A stretch of DNA of 41,905 nucleotides, taken from positions 1 through 41,905 of the forward strand of contig NZ_QLVG01000052.1 in the NCBI RefSeq assembly GCF_003382685.1, read 5' to 3'. Positions 8,720 to 17,406 of this stretch are shown in pieces. Each line of letters starts with the position of its first letter. Position 1 is the first letter of the stretch. The notes under the pieces were generated by a model. That model saw nothing but the letters and a program-made list of their open reading frames with translations. It did not search any database and was not told where the DNA came from. This DNA is from Halorussus litoreus (GTDB taxonomy: Archaea > Halobacteriota > Halobacteria > Halobacteriales > Haladaptataceae). Both the position numbers and the translations under genes were made by a program.

Positions 8720-9692
8720 ACTCACGCCCGAGCATCCCGTCCCGGAACTCGTGGAGCTCGGCGAAGCGGCGGAAGAGGAGGGGTTCGACGCGCTGTTCGC
8801 GAGCTGTCACTACAACAACCGCGACCCGTTCGTGGTCCTCGACAGGGTCGCGGCCGCCACCGACGACCTGCTGGTCGGGCCGGGGGTCGCCAACCCCTAC
8901 GAGACCCATCCGGTGTCGCTCGCCTCCAGCGTCGCCACGCTCGACGAGGTCAGCGACGGCCGGGCCGTCTGCGGACTCGGCGCGGGCGACCGCTCGACGC
9001 TCCGGAATCTCGGATTCGAGCGCGACCGCCCGCTCCGGCGCGTGCTGGAGGCGATGAAGGTCAGTCAGCAGCTCTGGGCGGGCGAGCGCGTCGACCACGA
9101 CGGCACCTTCGTCGCGAGGGACGCGGGGCTCAACTATCCCGGAGCTGTCGGCGAGATCCCGGTCTACGTCGGCGCGCAGGGCCCGCACATGATCCGGATG
9201 GCCGCCAAGCACGCCGACGGCGTGCTGGTCAACGCCTCGCACCCGGACGACTTCTCGTGGGCCGACGAGCGCGTCGCTGAGGGGCTCGAAGAGCGGTCGG
9301 ACGATCTCGGCCAGTTCGACTTCGCGGCCTACGCCAGCGTCAGCGTGGCCGAAGACGAAGCGGCGGCCCGCGAAGCCGCACGGCCGCCGGTCGCGTTCAT
9401 CGCGGCGGGAGCCGCCCCGCCGGTGCTCGACCGCCACGGCGTCGACCACGACCGCGCTGGGCAAATCGGCGAGGCTATCGAGTCGGGTGAGTTCTCGGCG
9501 GCGTTCGAGGCGGTCACGCCCGCGATGATCGACGCGTTCTGCATCGCCGGCACGCCCGACTCGGCTGCAGAGAAGATAGCTGCGGTGCTGGAGTACGCCG
9601 ACAGCTTCGTCGCCGGCTCGCCGCTCGGGGCGGACCCGAAGGCGGCGGTCAGCCTCGTTGGGGCGGCCTGCGACCGAGCGACTCGGGAGTGA
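8706..9692 (+). CDS. mer: F420-dependent methylenetetrahydromethanopterin reductase-like protein
   Basis: This is a luciferase-like (LLM) TIM-barrel protein of 328 residues from TTG 8706 (MRGIELTPEHPVPELVELG). Mer hallmarks are FASCHYNNRDPF, GPGVANPYETHPVSLAS, GLGAGDRSTLRNLGF and PVYVGAQGPHMIRMAAKHAD. In methanogens Mer reduces methylene-H4MPT with F420H2. Haloarchaea use folates, so the physiological pterin is probably different and the reaction is inferred. There is no ATG upstream in frame, and the TTG fits the family N-terminus and the 14-nt overlap with cofE. The 3' end overlaps the convergent small gene at 9649 by 44 nt. Confidence 0.85.
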   Translation: MRGIELTPEHPVPELVELGEAAEEEGFDALFASCHYNNRDPFVVLDRVAAATDDLLVGPGVANPYETHPVSLASSVATLDEVSDGRAVCGLGAGDRSTLRNLGFERDRPLRRVLEAMKVSQQLWAGERVDHDGTFVARDAGLNYPGAVGEIPVYVGAQGPHMIRMAAKHADGVLVNASHPDDFSWADERVAEGLEERSDDLGQFDFAAYASVSVAEDEAAAREAARPPVAFIAAGAAPPVLDRHGVDHDRAGQIGEAIESGEFSAAFEAVTPAMIDAFCIAGTPDSAAEKIAAVLEYADSFVAGSPLGADPKAAVSLVGAACDRATRE

Positions 9693-9855
9693 GGAAGTCC
9701 ACGACCGCGCCTGCTGCGAGGAGTCCCAGCGCGAGCGACGCGCCGGTTATCAGCAGGCCTCCCATGGCTACGAGGAGTATCGAGGTCGGGAACGAGAACG
9801 CGGCGTCTCCGAAGTAGCCCGCCATGTCCACGATGTTCTGGATGATGCTCGCCAT
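9649..9855 (-). CDS. Small two-TM membrane protein
   Basis: This 68-residue protein, MASIIQNIVDMAGYFGDAAF onward, has one long hydrophobic region (residues ~18-52) that can form one or two membrane helices, and a basic C-terminal tail. No function is recognised. A TATA-like CAAGTACC lies about 27 bp upstream of ATG 9855 on the minus strand, supporting a real leaderless gene. It converges with and overlaps the end of mer by 44 nt. Confidence 0.6.
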   Translation of the reverse strand: MASIIQNIVDMAGYFGDAAFSFPTSILLVAMGGLLITGASLALGLLAAGAVVDFLTPESLGRRPPQRG

Positions 9856-9971
9856 ACGAGAGTCTGCGTGCCGGTGGTACTTGTTTGGTTCGTCTGCGGG
9901 CGATTGTTGTGACTGTTCTCACCGACTGCTACTCCGCTACCCTTACGACGGCGGCTCCCGTAGCCTTGCGC

Positions 9972-10478
9972 GTGCCAGAGGACGCGACGCTCGACGCGTT
10001 CGCCTCGCAGGACGCGGCCGAGAGCGACGAGGAAGGCGAGCCCGTGGAGGACGCCGAAACTGACGACGAAAGCGCCGAGCTTGATGGGGACGCCGAACCT
10101 AGCGAGAACGGCGAGTTCGAAGACGGCTCGGTCGAGGCCGAGGACGAGCCCGAGGCTGAGGACGAATCGGCCACGGTTGGCGACGAACCAGCCGAAATCG
10201 AGGCCGACGGCGAAGCCCTCGATACCCCCGACGAAACCGAACCCACCGACGAGACGGTCGCGGCCTCCGAATCCGCGGATTCGGAGGCCGCGACCGTCGG
10301 AGAGTCGACCGACGAGTCCACGGTCGATATCTCCGAGGTCGAACCCGCGCGCTCGACGTACGATTGGACTCCAGACGGTGGCGAGTGCGCCGATTGCGGC
10401 GCGTCGGCCGAGCGGCGCTGGCGGGCGGACGGACAGAAGGCGGGTGAACTGGTCTGTGAGGACTGCAAGGAGTGGTGA
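9972..10478 (+). CDS. Acidic linker protein with C-terminal zinc finger (DUF7573-like)
   Basis: This is 168 residues from GTG 9972 (MPEDATLDAFASQDAAES). About 110 residues are a very acidic disordered Glu/Asp/Ala/Ser linker. The conserved C-terminus is TYDWTPDGGECADCGASAER and then LVCEDCKEW, with four Cys in two CxxC pairs. This layout, a short N-terminal TLDxF motif, an acidic linker and an ADCG...CEDCKEW finger, is a haloarchaeal small zinc-finger family; I give the DUF number from memory. A 46-bp perfect palindrome forms codons 94-109 of the linker. The molecular role is unknown. Confidence 0.75.
   Translation: MPEDATLDAFASQDAAESDEEGEPVEDAETDDESAELDGDAEPSENGEFEDGSVEAEDEPEAEDESATVGDEPAEIEADGEALDTPDETEPTDETVAASESADSEAATVGESTDESTVDISEVEPARSTYDWTPDGGECADCGASAERRWRADGQKAGELVCEDCKEW
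10253..10298. repeat. 46-bp perfect palindrome in coding sequence
   Basis: Two 23-nt arms meet with no spacer, the centre reading GAATCCGCGGATTC. It encodes ETVAASESADSEAATV in the disordered linker of the zinc-finger protein. Every one of the 23 base pairs matches. Confidence 0.97.
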
Positions 10479-11081
10479 GTTCGAGCGGTGTCTTCGGGTT
10501 CGTTCTCTAAACTCGTGCGTGGGTAGTGGCTGTTCGGTGAAACGATAGCGTGGATTTTGGGTGAAGAGAGAAGCTAGCTACTGCTTGCGCCTCGGCGTGA
10601 CCGCACCGCAACCGCACAGCACAGCACGTGCCTCGAACCTCCCCAACCTCCTGCGCTTCTCGGCCTTCGGCCTGCGATGCTCGTCCCTCGCGCGCGTTGC
10701 TCGCGGTTGCACCGGAAGAGCGAAGCTCTTCCGAGCCGTGGCTCGCGTCGCTCGCCGAGACACCGCTCGCTCGTCGCGGCGCGAAGCGCCGCGCACTGCT
10801 CGCGCACGCCTGTGGTTGTCAATTCAGATTAGCGTGAGCCAGAGAATACCGAGAGACGGTCCGGCGTTACCTCCACGACCTGCCGTCTCCACCACCCTCC
10901 ACTCACCCTCGCGCAGCGGTCGTCGTTCTCCCGAGGAAGCGGGCAGTGGCCGTCCAGCGGGCGCGTTCCGGCGGGACAAAAGTTTCAAAGGTGGGGCCGA
11001 AAGGTACGGGTAGTAATCGCACGCTTCGGTGGGGCTCCGACCGCCGGCCTTCTCGCCCTCCGCGTGCGGACCGAGCTACCC
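10479..11081. other. Intergenic region with repeat family 1 copy B
   Basis: This 603-bp region between the zinc-finger gene and moxR is dominated by repeat copy B (10571-10815). A TATA-like TTTCAAAGG near 10987 could be the moxR promoter, which would leave a leader of about 60-70 nt. I support no coding gene here: the open frames are Arg/Ser/Ala-rich repeat translations. Confidence 0.65.
10571..10815 (+). repeat. Intergenic repeat family 1, copy B (longest)
   Basis: It starts AAGCTAGCTACTGCTTGCGC, continues CTCGGCGTGACCGCA, then CCTCCCCAACCTCCTGCG and CTCGTCCCTCGCGCGCGTTG plus CTCGCGG. The extra 3' part contains small hairpins such as CGGAAGAGC-gaa-GCTCTTCCG and GCGCGAAGCGC. It shares 26 identical nt with copy D after the CTAGYTA start. 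Confidence 0.85.
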
Positions 11082-12059
11082 ATGACGGAAGCCAACTCTA
11101 CCCCGCGCCGAACCGACGCGTCGCCCGACCCGCTTCCGGTCGAGGAGGCGGCGAACGTCGCCGAGCGCATCGTCGAGAACGTCGAAGAGGTCATCGTGGG
11201 CCACCACGACGTGACCGAGCAGATCGTGACCGCCATCCTCGCTCGGGGCCACCTCCTGCTCGACGACGTGCCCGGCGTCGGCAAGACGATGCTCGCCCGG
11301 TCGCTCGCCCGCTCCATCGACTGTGAGTTCACCCGCGTCCAGTTCACCCCCGACCTCCTGCCGACCGACGTGACCGGCGTGAACGTGTTCGACGAGAAGA
11401 GCCGGGAGTTCGAGTTCCGTCCCGGCCCGGTGTTCGGCAACGTCGTGCTCGCCGACGAGATCAACCGCGCGCCGCCGAAGACCCAGTCGGCCCTGCTCGA
11501 AGCCATGGAGGAGACGCAGGTCACGGTCGACGGCGAGACGTACGAACTCGACCAGCCGTTCACCGTCATCGCCACGCAGAACGACGTGGAGGCCGACCGG
11601 ACCTTCGAACTCCCCGTCGCCGAGGTCGACCGGTTCACCAAGCGACTCGCGCTCGGCTACCCCTCGCCCGAGGACGAGGCGGAGGTCCTTCGGCGGATGT
11701 CCGGCCGTCACCCCATCGAGGAGCTGGAGCCGGTGACGACCGGCGACGAGGTGGTCCGTGCCCGCGAGACGGCCGCGCGGGTGACCGCCGAGGAGCCAAT
11801 CCGGGCGTACGTCACCCGGCTCGCGAACTACACCCGCGACCACGCCGACCTCGGGGTCAGCCCGCGGGGCTCCATCGCGCTGCTCCGGACCGCGCAAGCG
11901 AGAGCTGTCCTCGACGCCCGGGAGTACGTCGTCCCGGACGACGTGCAGGCGGAAGCCGAGTCCGTGCTCGCCCACCGGGTTCGGTCGGGGACCGAGACCG
12001 GCGGCAGGTCCGGCGAGGCCCTGATCGCCGAAGCGCTCGACGCGGTCCCGGTGGAGTGA
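11082..12059 (+). CDS. moxR: MoxR-family AAA+ ATPase
   Basis: This is 325 residues from ATG 11082 (MTEANSTPRRTDASPDPLPV). Walker A is DDVPGVGKTM (about 61-70), Walker B VLADEINRAPPKTQSALLEA, then MEETQVTVDG, sensor 1 FTVIATQND and the downstream lid helices, all typical of MoxR ATPases. MoxR proteins act as chaperone-like ATPases that mature or insert partner complexes. It is the first gene of a MoxR-DUF58-TgpA operon, a conserved set in bacteria and haloarchaea linked to envelope or stress functions. The next gene starts 1 nt after its stop. GTG/ATG alternatives up to 11064 exist. Confidence 0.92.
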   Translation: MTEANSTPRRTDASPDPLPVEEAANVAERIVENVEEVIVGHHDVTEQIVTAILARGHLLLDDVPGVGKTMLARSLARSIDCEFTRVQFTPDLLPTDVTGVNVFDEKSREFEFRPGPVFGNVVLADEINRAPPKTQSALLEAMEETQVTVDGETYELDQPFTVIATQNDVEADRTFELPVAEVDRFTKRLALGYPSPEDEAEVLRRMSGRHPIEELEPVTTGDEVVRARETAARVTAEEPIRAYVTRLANYTRDHADLGVSPRGSIALLRTAQARAVLDAREYVVPDDVQAEAESVLAHRVRSGTETGGRSGEALIAEALDAVPVE

Positions 12060-12060
12060 G

Positions 12061-13233
12061 ATGCTGACGCGACGCGGCTGGGCGGTCGCGGCGGTCGCGG
12101 TCGGCGGCTTCGTGATGGCCGCGTGGTTCAGCGCCCGCTCGCTGAACGCGGTGGTCGGCCCGGCGCTGCTCGCGCTCGCGGCAGGGTGGATACAGCTCAA
12201 GCGCACTCCTCCGCCCGAACTCCACACCGAGACGCCCGGCTACGGCTTCGCCGGCGAGTCGGTGACGGCCTCGCTCGACTTCGACGCCTCGCGGCCGCTC
12301 GTCGCCACGGTCCGGCTGTCGGCGGCCGACGGGCTCGCGGTCGACGCGGACGCGGTCGAGACCACGGTGGCCGACGAGCCGGTGACGTTCGAGGTCGACC
12401 TGCGCGACCGCGGCGTCCGGTCCGTCGGCCCGGTCGAACTCGCCGCCGAGGACGTGCTCGGCGTCTGGAAGCGGACCTACTCGTACCCGGTCAACCTCGA
12501 AGTCGTAGTGTTTCCCACGGTCCACCGGCTCAGCGACGCGGGCGAACTCGCCTCGCTCCACCGCGAGTTCGGCGTCGGCGGCCGGGACCGCTTCGACCAG
12601 TTGCGCGAGTACGAGCGCGGCGACCCGCTCCGGGACGTTCACTGGAAGTCCAGCGCGAAGCGCCCCGACGAACTCGTCGTGATGGAGTTCGCGGCCAGCG
12701 AGAACCGCGAGCGCGTCGAACTCCTCGCGGAGGCCGACGGCGGTCGGATGGACGAGGTGGCCGAGGCCACGGCGAGCATCGCCGCCTACCTGCTCGACGC
12801 CGGCTTCGCGGTCGGACTGACCGTCCCCGGCGACCGGGTCGCGCCCGATGTCGGCCCCGAGCATCGGACGGAACTGCTGACCCTGTTGGCTCGGACCCAC
12901 CCCGGCACGGTTGGCGAGGCCCGGCGCGACCGCGCCGACGTGTTCGTTCAGGGCCCGACCGACGCCGACGCGGTCCACGTCACGGTCGAGGGCCGGACGG
13001 TCACCTTCGACCAACTCACCGGCTCCGGAGGTGGACTGGACAGTCCCGGCGAAACTGGGGGGACCGATTCGACGGCACTCGCGGACGGCGGATGGAATTC
13101 GGTCGCGCACGACGAGCAGTACGGACCCACGAACGGGCTGCGCGGGCCGGTCGCCGGCGGCGACCGCCCCGCGCCGCCGGACGCTGAGGGTAGCCGACCC
13201 CCCGCGCAGGACGCCGGGTGTGACGAAGAATGA
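12061..13233 (+). CDS. DUF58 domain membrane protein
   Basis: This 390-residue protein has two N-terminal membrane helices (about residues 7-26 and 29-45). A beta-rich extracellular-like region follows, then the DUF58 signature RDRFDQLREYERGDPLRDVH and WKSSAKRPDELVVMEF. DUF58 proteins are putative MoxR partners with a vWA-like fold. The C-terminal 60 residues are a disordered Gly/Asp/Pro tail. Its TGA overlaps the ATG of the transglutaminase gene (ATGA), indicating translational coupling. Confidence 0.9.
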   Translation: MLTRRGWAVAAVAVGGFVMAAWFSARSLNAVVGPALLALAAGWIQLKRTPPPELHTETPGYGFAGESVTASLDFDASRPLVATVRLSAADGLAVDADAVETTVADEPVTFEVDLRDRGVRSVGPVELAAEDVLGVWKRTYSYPVNLEVVVFPTVHRLSDAGELASLHREFGVGGRDRFDQLREYERGDPLRDVHWKSSAKRPDELVVMEFAASENRERVELLAEADGGRMDEVAEATASIAAYLLDAGFAVGLTVPGDRVAPDVGPEHRTELLTLLARTHPGTVGEARRDRADVFVQGPTDADAVHVTVEGRTVTFDQLTGSGGGLDSPGETGGTDSTALADGGWNSVAHDEQYGPTNGLRGPVAGGDRPAPPDAEGSRPPAQDAGCDEE

Positions 13234-15587
13234 GCGGGGACGCATCTACCGGCGAACCGTCCGCAAGCGAATCGGCGAGTCCGCGGTCGCCGGCGACCGC
13301 GGACTCGCCGATTCGCGAGGGACTCCGCGACGGGCTCCGGATCGGCGACGGCGCCGCGTCGTACCACCGGCTCGCGGTCGGCTCGGTCGCGGTGCTGATG
13401 GCGACCTCCGTGAGCGTGCTCTACCACGTCACCGACATCGTAGGCGGCACGGGGACCCTGACCGCGCTCGTCGCGGGGACGCTGGTCGTCGGGACGCTGC
13501 TCGCGCGCCGGCTCTCGCCGCGCCACGCTGCGCTCGTCGCTGGCGGACTGCTCGCCGTCGGACTGGCGGGCTACTACATGTCGGTGCCGAGCGCCTACCT
13601 CGTCGCGGTGTCGTTCGGGAAGGTGCTCGCGGACAACGTGGCGCTGCTGACCGGCCTGTCGGTGCTCCGGATGACCGAGGTCGGCGCGTGGGCGCTCGGA
13701 GTCGCCCCGGCGCTGGTGTTCGCGCCGTGGTATCTCGTCCTCCGGCGGCGGTACGCGCTGGCGGTCGCCGCGGGCGGGGCCGCGCTTGTCTTCTTCGTGC
13801 TGAGCGGCGACGCCGGCAGCTTCGTCACGCTGGTCGGCACGCTCGCGGCCACCGCGGCGCTCGGGTTCGGCACGCTGGCTCGGCGGGGCGGCACCCCCGA
13901 GCAGGTCGACGCCATCGCGGTCGTGCTGGTGACGATGGTGGTGCTCTCGTCGACGGTCAGCGTCGTCCCCGGCGGGGCGACCAGCCCCATCCTGCCGGGT
14001 GGGGGCTCGGGCACGCCCACGGTCGAGGACGCGTTCGTGACGAACCAAGACCGACTGTCGGTCGTCGGGTCGATCCGGCTCTCGCCGAAGGTTCGGTTCA
14101 CCGTCGAGGCCGACCAGTCGGCGTACTGGCGCGTCGGCGCGTACGACCGCTACGACGGCGACGGCTGGATACGGACGGGCGACCCGCGCGACTACGGAGT
14201 CCAGCAACCGCCGCCGGGACCGAGTTTGGAGATCGAACAGACCGTCTCCGTGGAGGCCGAGCGGATGGACGCGATGCCCGCCGCGTGGCGACCGCTCAGG
14301 CTCACCGACGGCGACCGGGACAACGTCAGGGTCGGGGCCGGCGGCTCGTTCGATCCCGTGGGGTCGCTCCGCGAGGGCGAGACCTACTCGGTCGTGAGCA
14401 GAGCTCCGGCTCCGGAGAGACGCCAGCTACAGACCGCGGGCACCGACTACCCCGCGCGCGTCGAGGACCGGTACCTCCAGCTGCCGGGCAGTTCGGCCGA
14501 CCGCATCGCGGACCGCACCGACGAGATTACCGCCGACGCGTCCACCCCATACGAGGAGGCAGTGGCCATCGAGCGCTGGCTGGAGAGCAACAAGCGCTAC
14601 TCGCTCGACGTCGACCGCCCGGACGGCAACATCGCCGAGAGCTTCATTTTCGACATGGAGCAGGGCTACTGCACCTACTACGCCACGTCGATGGTCACGA
14701 TGCTGCGCTCGCAGGGCGTCCCCGCCCGGTTCGTGGTCGGGTACACGCCGGGCCAGCAGGTCGCCGAGGACGAGTGGGTCGTCCGCGGGCTCGACTCCCA
14801 CGCCTGGGTCGAGGCGTACTTCCCCGGCGTCGGCTGGGTGCAGTTCGACCCCACGCCCGGTGGGCCGCGCGAGTCGGCCGAGAACGAACAGGTCGAGCAA
14901 GCCCGCGAGGGCAACGTCTCGAACGTCGACACCGACGAGAGCGAGGACGGAACGTGGACGCCCTCGACCACCGAGATGCCGGACATCGGAGAAGCCAACG
15001 ACCTGACGACCCAGTCCGGCGAGAACGGGACGACCGATTCGAGCGTGAACGCCACGCTCGCCGGCGGTCGAGGCCAACTCGAGCCCGTAGGAGCCGGCCT
15101 CGACGACGGCAACGTGGAGCCGGTCACCTCCGCCCGGACCGACGCGACGACTGCGTCGAAGGCCGACAGCGACGACGGCGGGCTTCCCCTTGGACTGCCG
15201 TCGCGCGAGCAGACGGTGCTGGGCGCGATCGCGCTCGTCGGCCTGCTCGCGGCCGCCCGGCGGACGGGAGCGCTCGGTCGCGCTCAGCGGGCGGTCTGGC
15301 TCCGGTGGCAGCCCCGCCGCGACCCCGAGGCCGACGTGGAGCGGGCGTTCGCCCGGCTGGAGGGGCTGCTTGCCGACGAACACCGCGAACGGGACCCCGG
15401 CGAGACGCCCCGCCAGTACCTCTCGGCGATGGCGATCCGTGGCGACCTCGACGACCGGGCCGAGCGCGTCGGACGGATCTACGAGCGGGTCCGCTACGCC
15501 GGGGAGGTCGAGGACGAGCTCGCCGAGGAAGCGGTGTCGCTGGTGGACGAACTCGTCGCCGAACGCCGAGGCCTCGGCGGCCGATAA
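13230..15587 (+). CDS. TgpA-like transglutaminase-domain membrane protein
   Basis: This is 785 residues. A disordered head (residues 1-45) contains the 50-bp palindrome. About six membrane helices (residues ~45-250) follow, then an external region, then the transglutaminase core with QGYCTYYATSMVTMLRSQGV (Cys481), LDSHAWVEAYFPGVGW (His524) and VQFDPTPGG (Asp540), a complete Cys-His-Asp triad. A linker, a membrane helix (QTVLGAIALVGLLAAAR) and a C-terminal DUF4129-like domain end the protein. It is the third gene of the MoxR-DUF58-TgpA operon. The likely role is extracytoplasmic protein cross-linking or proteolysis; the substrate is unknown. Confidence 0.9.
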   Translation: MSGDASTGEPSASESASPRSPATADSPIREGLRDGLRIGDGAASYHRLAVGSVAVLMATSVSVLYHVTDIVGGTGTLTALVAGTLVVGTLLARRLSPRHAALVAGGLLAVGLAGYYMSVPSAYLVAVSFGKVLADNVALLTGLSVLRMTEVGAWALGVAPALVFAPWYLVLRRRYALAVAAGGAALVFFVLSGDAGSFVTLVGTLAATAALGFGTLARRGGTPEQVDAIAVVLVTMVVLSSTVSVVPGGATSPILPGGGSGTPTVEDAFVTNQDRLSVVGSIRLSPKVRFTVEADQSAYWRVGAYDRYDGDGWIRTGDPRDYGVQQPPPGPSLEIEQTVSVEAERMDAMPAAWRPLRLTDGDRDNVRVGAGGSFDPVGSLREGETYSVVSRAPAPERRQLQTAGTDYPARVEDRYLQLPGSSADRIADRTDEITADASTPYEEAVAIERWLESNKRYSLDVDRPDGNIAESFIFDMEQGYCTYYATSMVTMLRSQGVPARFVVGYTPGQQVAEDEWVVRGLDSHAWVEAYFPGVGWVQFDPTPGGPRESAENEQVEQAREGNVSNVDTDESEDGTWTPSTTEMPDIGEANDLTTQSGENGTTDSSVNATLAGGRGQLEPVGAGLDDGNVEPVTSARTDATTASKADSDDGGLPLGLPSREQTVLGAIALVGLLAAARRTGALGRAQRAVWLRWQPRRDPEADVERAFARLEGLLADEHRERDPGETPRQYLSAMAIRGDLDDRAERVGRIYERVRYAGEVEDELAEEAVSLVDELVAERRGLGGR
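13267..13316. repeat. 50-bp perfect palindrome in the transglutaminase gene
   Basis: Two 25-nt arms meet with no spacer, centred on GGTCGCC/GGCGACC at 13291.5. It encodes residues ~13-29 (SASPRSPATADSPIR) of the disordered N-terminus. Being 37 nt downstream of the ATGA junction, it could also affect translation of the third operon gene. Confidence 0.97.
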
Positions 15588-15609
15588 ACTAACGGCGTTC
15601 CCGACAATG

Positions 15610-15616
15610 TTTAATA
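15610..15616 (+). promoter_or_regulatory. TATA box for aSUI1
   Basis: TTTAATA is centred 29 bp before ATG 15642, right after the end of the TgpA gene, giving aSUI1 its own leaderless transcript. Confidence 0.65.
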
Positions 15617-15617
15617 G

Positions 15618-15935
<318 letters not shown>

Positions 15936-15987
15936 GTCCGCACCGGTTCTGTACTGTCGTAACAGGGTCACCGAGTGACGACGCTAT

Positions 15988-16377
15988 CTAAAACGGCGCT
16001 TCGGGGCCATCGGAGTCGGTATCCTCCTCGCTGCTTTCTCCGGAACTCTCCGCCTCACCGCCGCTTTCGACCCCGTACTCCCACGCCTCCAGCCCGCCGG
16101 CCATGCTCTCGATTCGGGCGTCGTCCGGGAGTCCCTCGTAGGAGGCCACGAGCCGAGCGGCCTGCACGCTGGCCTGCCCGTGCGGGCAGACGGTGACGAC
16201 CCGGTCCGCGCCGTCGAGGCGGTCGATCTCGTCGGCGAGCGCGTGGAACGGGATGTTCTCGCTGTCGGGGATGTGGCCCCGCTCGAACTCCGCTTCCGGT
16301 CGGATGTCTACGACGCGCACGTCCGCGCCGGCGTCGAGGAGTTTGCTGACTTCTTCCGGGGAGATTTCGGCGTCCAT
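15988..16377 (-). CDS. Rhodanese-like domain protein
   Basis: This is 129 residues with a single rhodanese domain: MDAEISPEEVSKLLDAGADV, then VVDIRPEAEFERGHIPDSEN, the active-site loop VVTVCPHGQAS with the catalytic Cys, and SMAGGLEAWEYG. The C-terminal 25 residues are a disordered Ser/Glu tail. It probably handles persulfide sulfur transfer. On the minus strand a TTATTC box at about 16402-16407 lies 28 bp before the ATG, and the 50-bp palindrome sits about 45 bp upstream of the start. Confidence 0.9.
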   Translation of the reverse strand: MDAEISPEEVSKLLDAGADVRVVDIRPEAEFERGHIPDSENIPFHALADEIDRLDGADRVVTVCPHGQASVQAARLVASYEGLPDDARIESMAGGLEAWEYGVESGGEAESSGESSEEDTDSDGPEAPF

Positions 16378-16422
16378 CGATTCCGGGTTGGTCGTCCGGC
16401 CGAATAAGCCCCGCGGTGGGCT

Positions 16423-16472
16423 GTGACGCGCCCCGGCGGCCGAGACGCGTCTCGGCCGCCGGGGCGCGTCAC
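16423..16472. repeat. 50-bp perfect palindrome between rhodanese and winged-helix genes
   Basis: Two 25-nt arms meet with no spacer, centred on GAGACGCGTCTC (16447.5). It is intergenic, upstream of the rhodanese TATA region and downstream of the winged-helix gene, so a terminator or operator role is possible. It matches the in-gene palindromes in size. Confidence 0.97.
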
Positions 16473-16608
16473 GACGGTCGGGTGGTGGCGAGTTCCCACC
16501 ACGACGGCCGGGCGGGGATCAGTTACCGTCACGACACTGCTTGGCGGGCGAGCGACGGGCTACTAACTGGGGCGAAGTCGACTGGAGGGCGGGAGATAGA
16601 ATCCCGGA

Positions 16609-16890
16609 TCAGTCCGCGCAGTTCTGCGCCTCGCATCCGTCGGCGGTCACGTCGGCGGCCTCGTTTATCTCGTAGAGGTTCTGACGCGCGTCGGCGAAGT
16701 ACACGTCCTCCTCGACCACGCCGAGTTCTTCGAGGCGTTCGAGGGCGTAGCGGACGGTCCGGGCCGACAGCATCGACTCCTCGACGATCTGTTTCTGAGT
16801 GAGCGCTCCCTTGTACTCCAGCACCTTGAAAACTAGTTTCGCACTCGGCGGGAGGTCGTCGATGTCCTCTAACTCGGACTGCGTTGCCAT
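16609..16890 (-). CDS. Winged helix-turn-helix transcriptional regulator
   Basis: This is 93 residues from ATG 16890: LPPSAKLVFKVLEYKGALTQ, then KQIVEESMLSARTVRYALER and LEELGVVEEDVYF. It is a MarR/TrmB-type winged helix spanning almost the whole protein, with a Cys pair at the C-terminus (CEAQNC) that may bind metal or sense redox. Its target is unknown. A TATA-like TTTTATG (minus strand, 16917-16923) lies 30 bp upstream. It is divergent from the EMC6-like/ABCE1 operon. Longer in-frame extensions run into non-conserved sequence. Confidence 0.85.
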   Translation of the reverse strand: MATQSELEDIDDLPPSAKLVFKVLEYKGALTQKQIVEESMLSARTVRYALERLEELGVVEEDVYFADARQNLYEINEAADVTADGCEAQNCAD

Positions 16891-16916
16891 CGTTACGAAT
16901 CGAAACAGGCCATCGT

Positions 16917-16923
16917 CATAAAA
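16917..16923 (-). promoter_or_regulatory. TATA box for the winged-helix regulator
   Basis: TTTTATG on the minus strand is centred 30 bp before ATG 16890. Confidence 0.55.
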
Positions 16924-17095
16924 GTATTGAGAACGTCTGCCACTGTTCCGGGGTGTACTGTTCCGCAGTGCGGTCGGGCCGCTCGCGCGAGTCCGCATCG
17001 CGGTCGCGCCCGAACCCGTAATCGGTCGCGTGCGCGAAGTCGGGGTTCCTGCAAAGAACAAAAAGGCCTTCAACTCGCGTCCCTGAACTGGAACC

Positions 17096-17404
17096 ATGTC
17101 GACCGAACAGGTAGCCGAACGACGGTCCTCGCACGTACGGGGCATCACGGTGACGGCCGTCGCCACGCTGGCAGGCGTCGCCGCCGCCGTGGTGTCGTCC
17201 GCGTACCTCGGGACCGCCGCCAAAGACCAGCTCGGGCTGGTCATCGTCGGCGCGTTCGTGTTCGCCCAGTTGCCGATCCTGCACGTGCTCGGGATCGACC
17301 TGAACGACTTCTCCATGAAGGACCACCTCTACGTGCTGTTCATGACGTTCTCGCTCTGGTTCGTGACGTGGACCATCCTGCTGACCAACAGCGTCACCTT
17401 CTGA
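17096..17404 (+). CDS. EMC6-like membrane protein
   Basis: This 102-residue protein has three hydrophobic segments: ITVTAVATLAGVAAAVVSSA, LGLVIVGAFVFAQLPILHVL and LYVLFMTFSLWFVTWTILLT. Its size, topology and the GIDLNDFSMKD loop resemble the haloarchaeal EMC6-like family, related to a subunit of the eukaryotic ER membrane protein insertase. It lies 2 nt before the ABCE1 gene, so they are co-transcribed. That suggests a link to membrane protein biogenesis or translation, but no activity can be read from the sequence. Confidence 0.65.
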   Translation: MSTEQVAERRSSHVRGITVTAVATLAGVAAAVVSSAYLGTAAKDQLGLVIVGAFVFAQLPILHVLGIDLNDFSMKDHLYVLFMTFSLWFVTWTILLTNSVTF

Positions 17405-17406
17405 TC

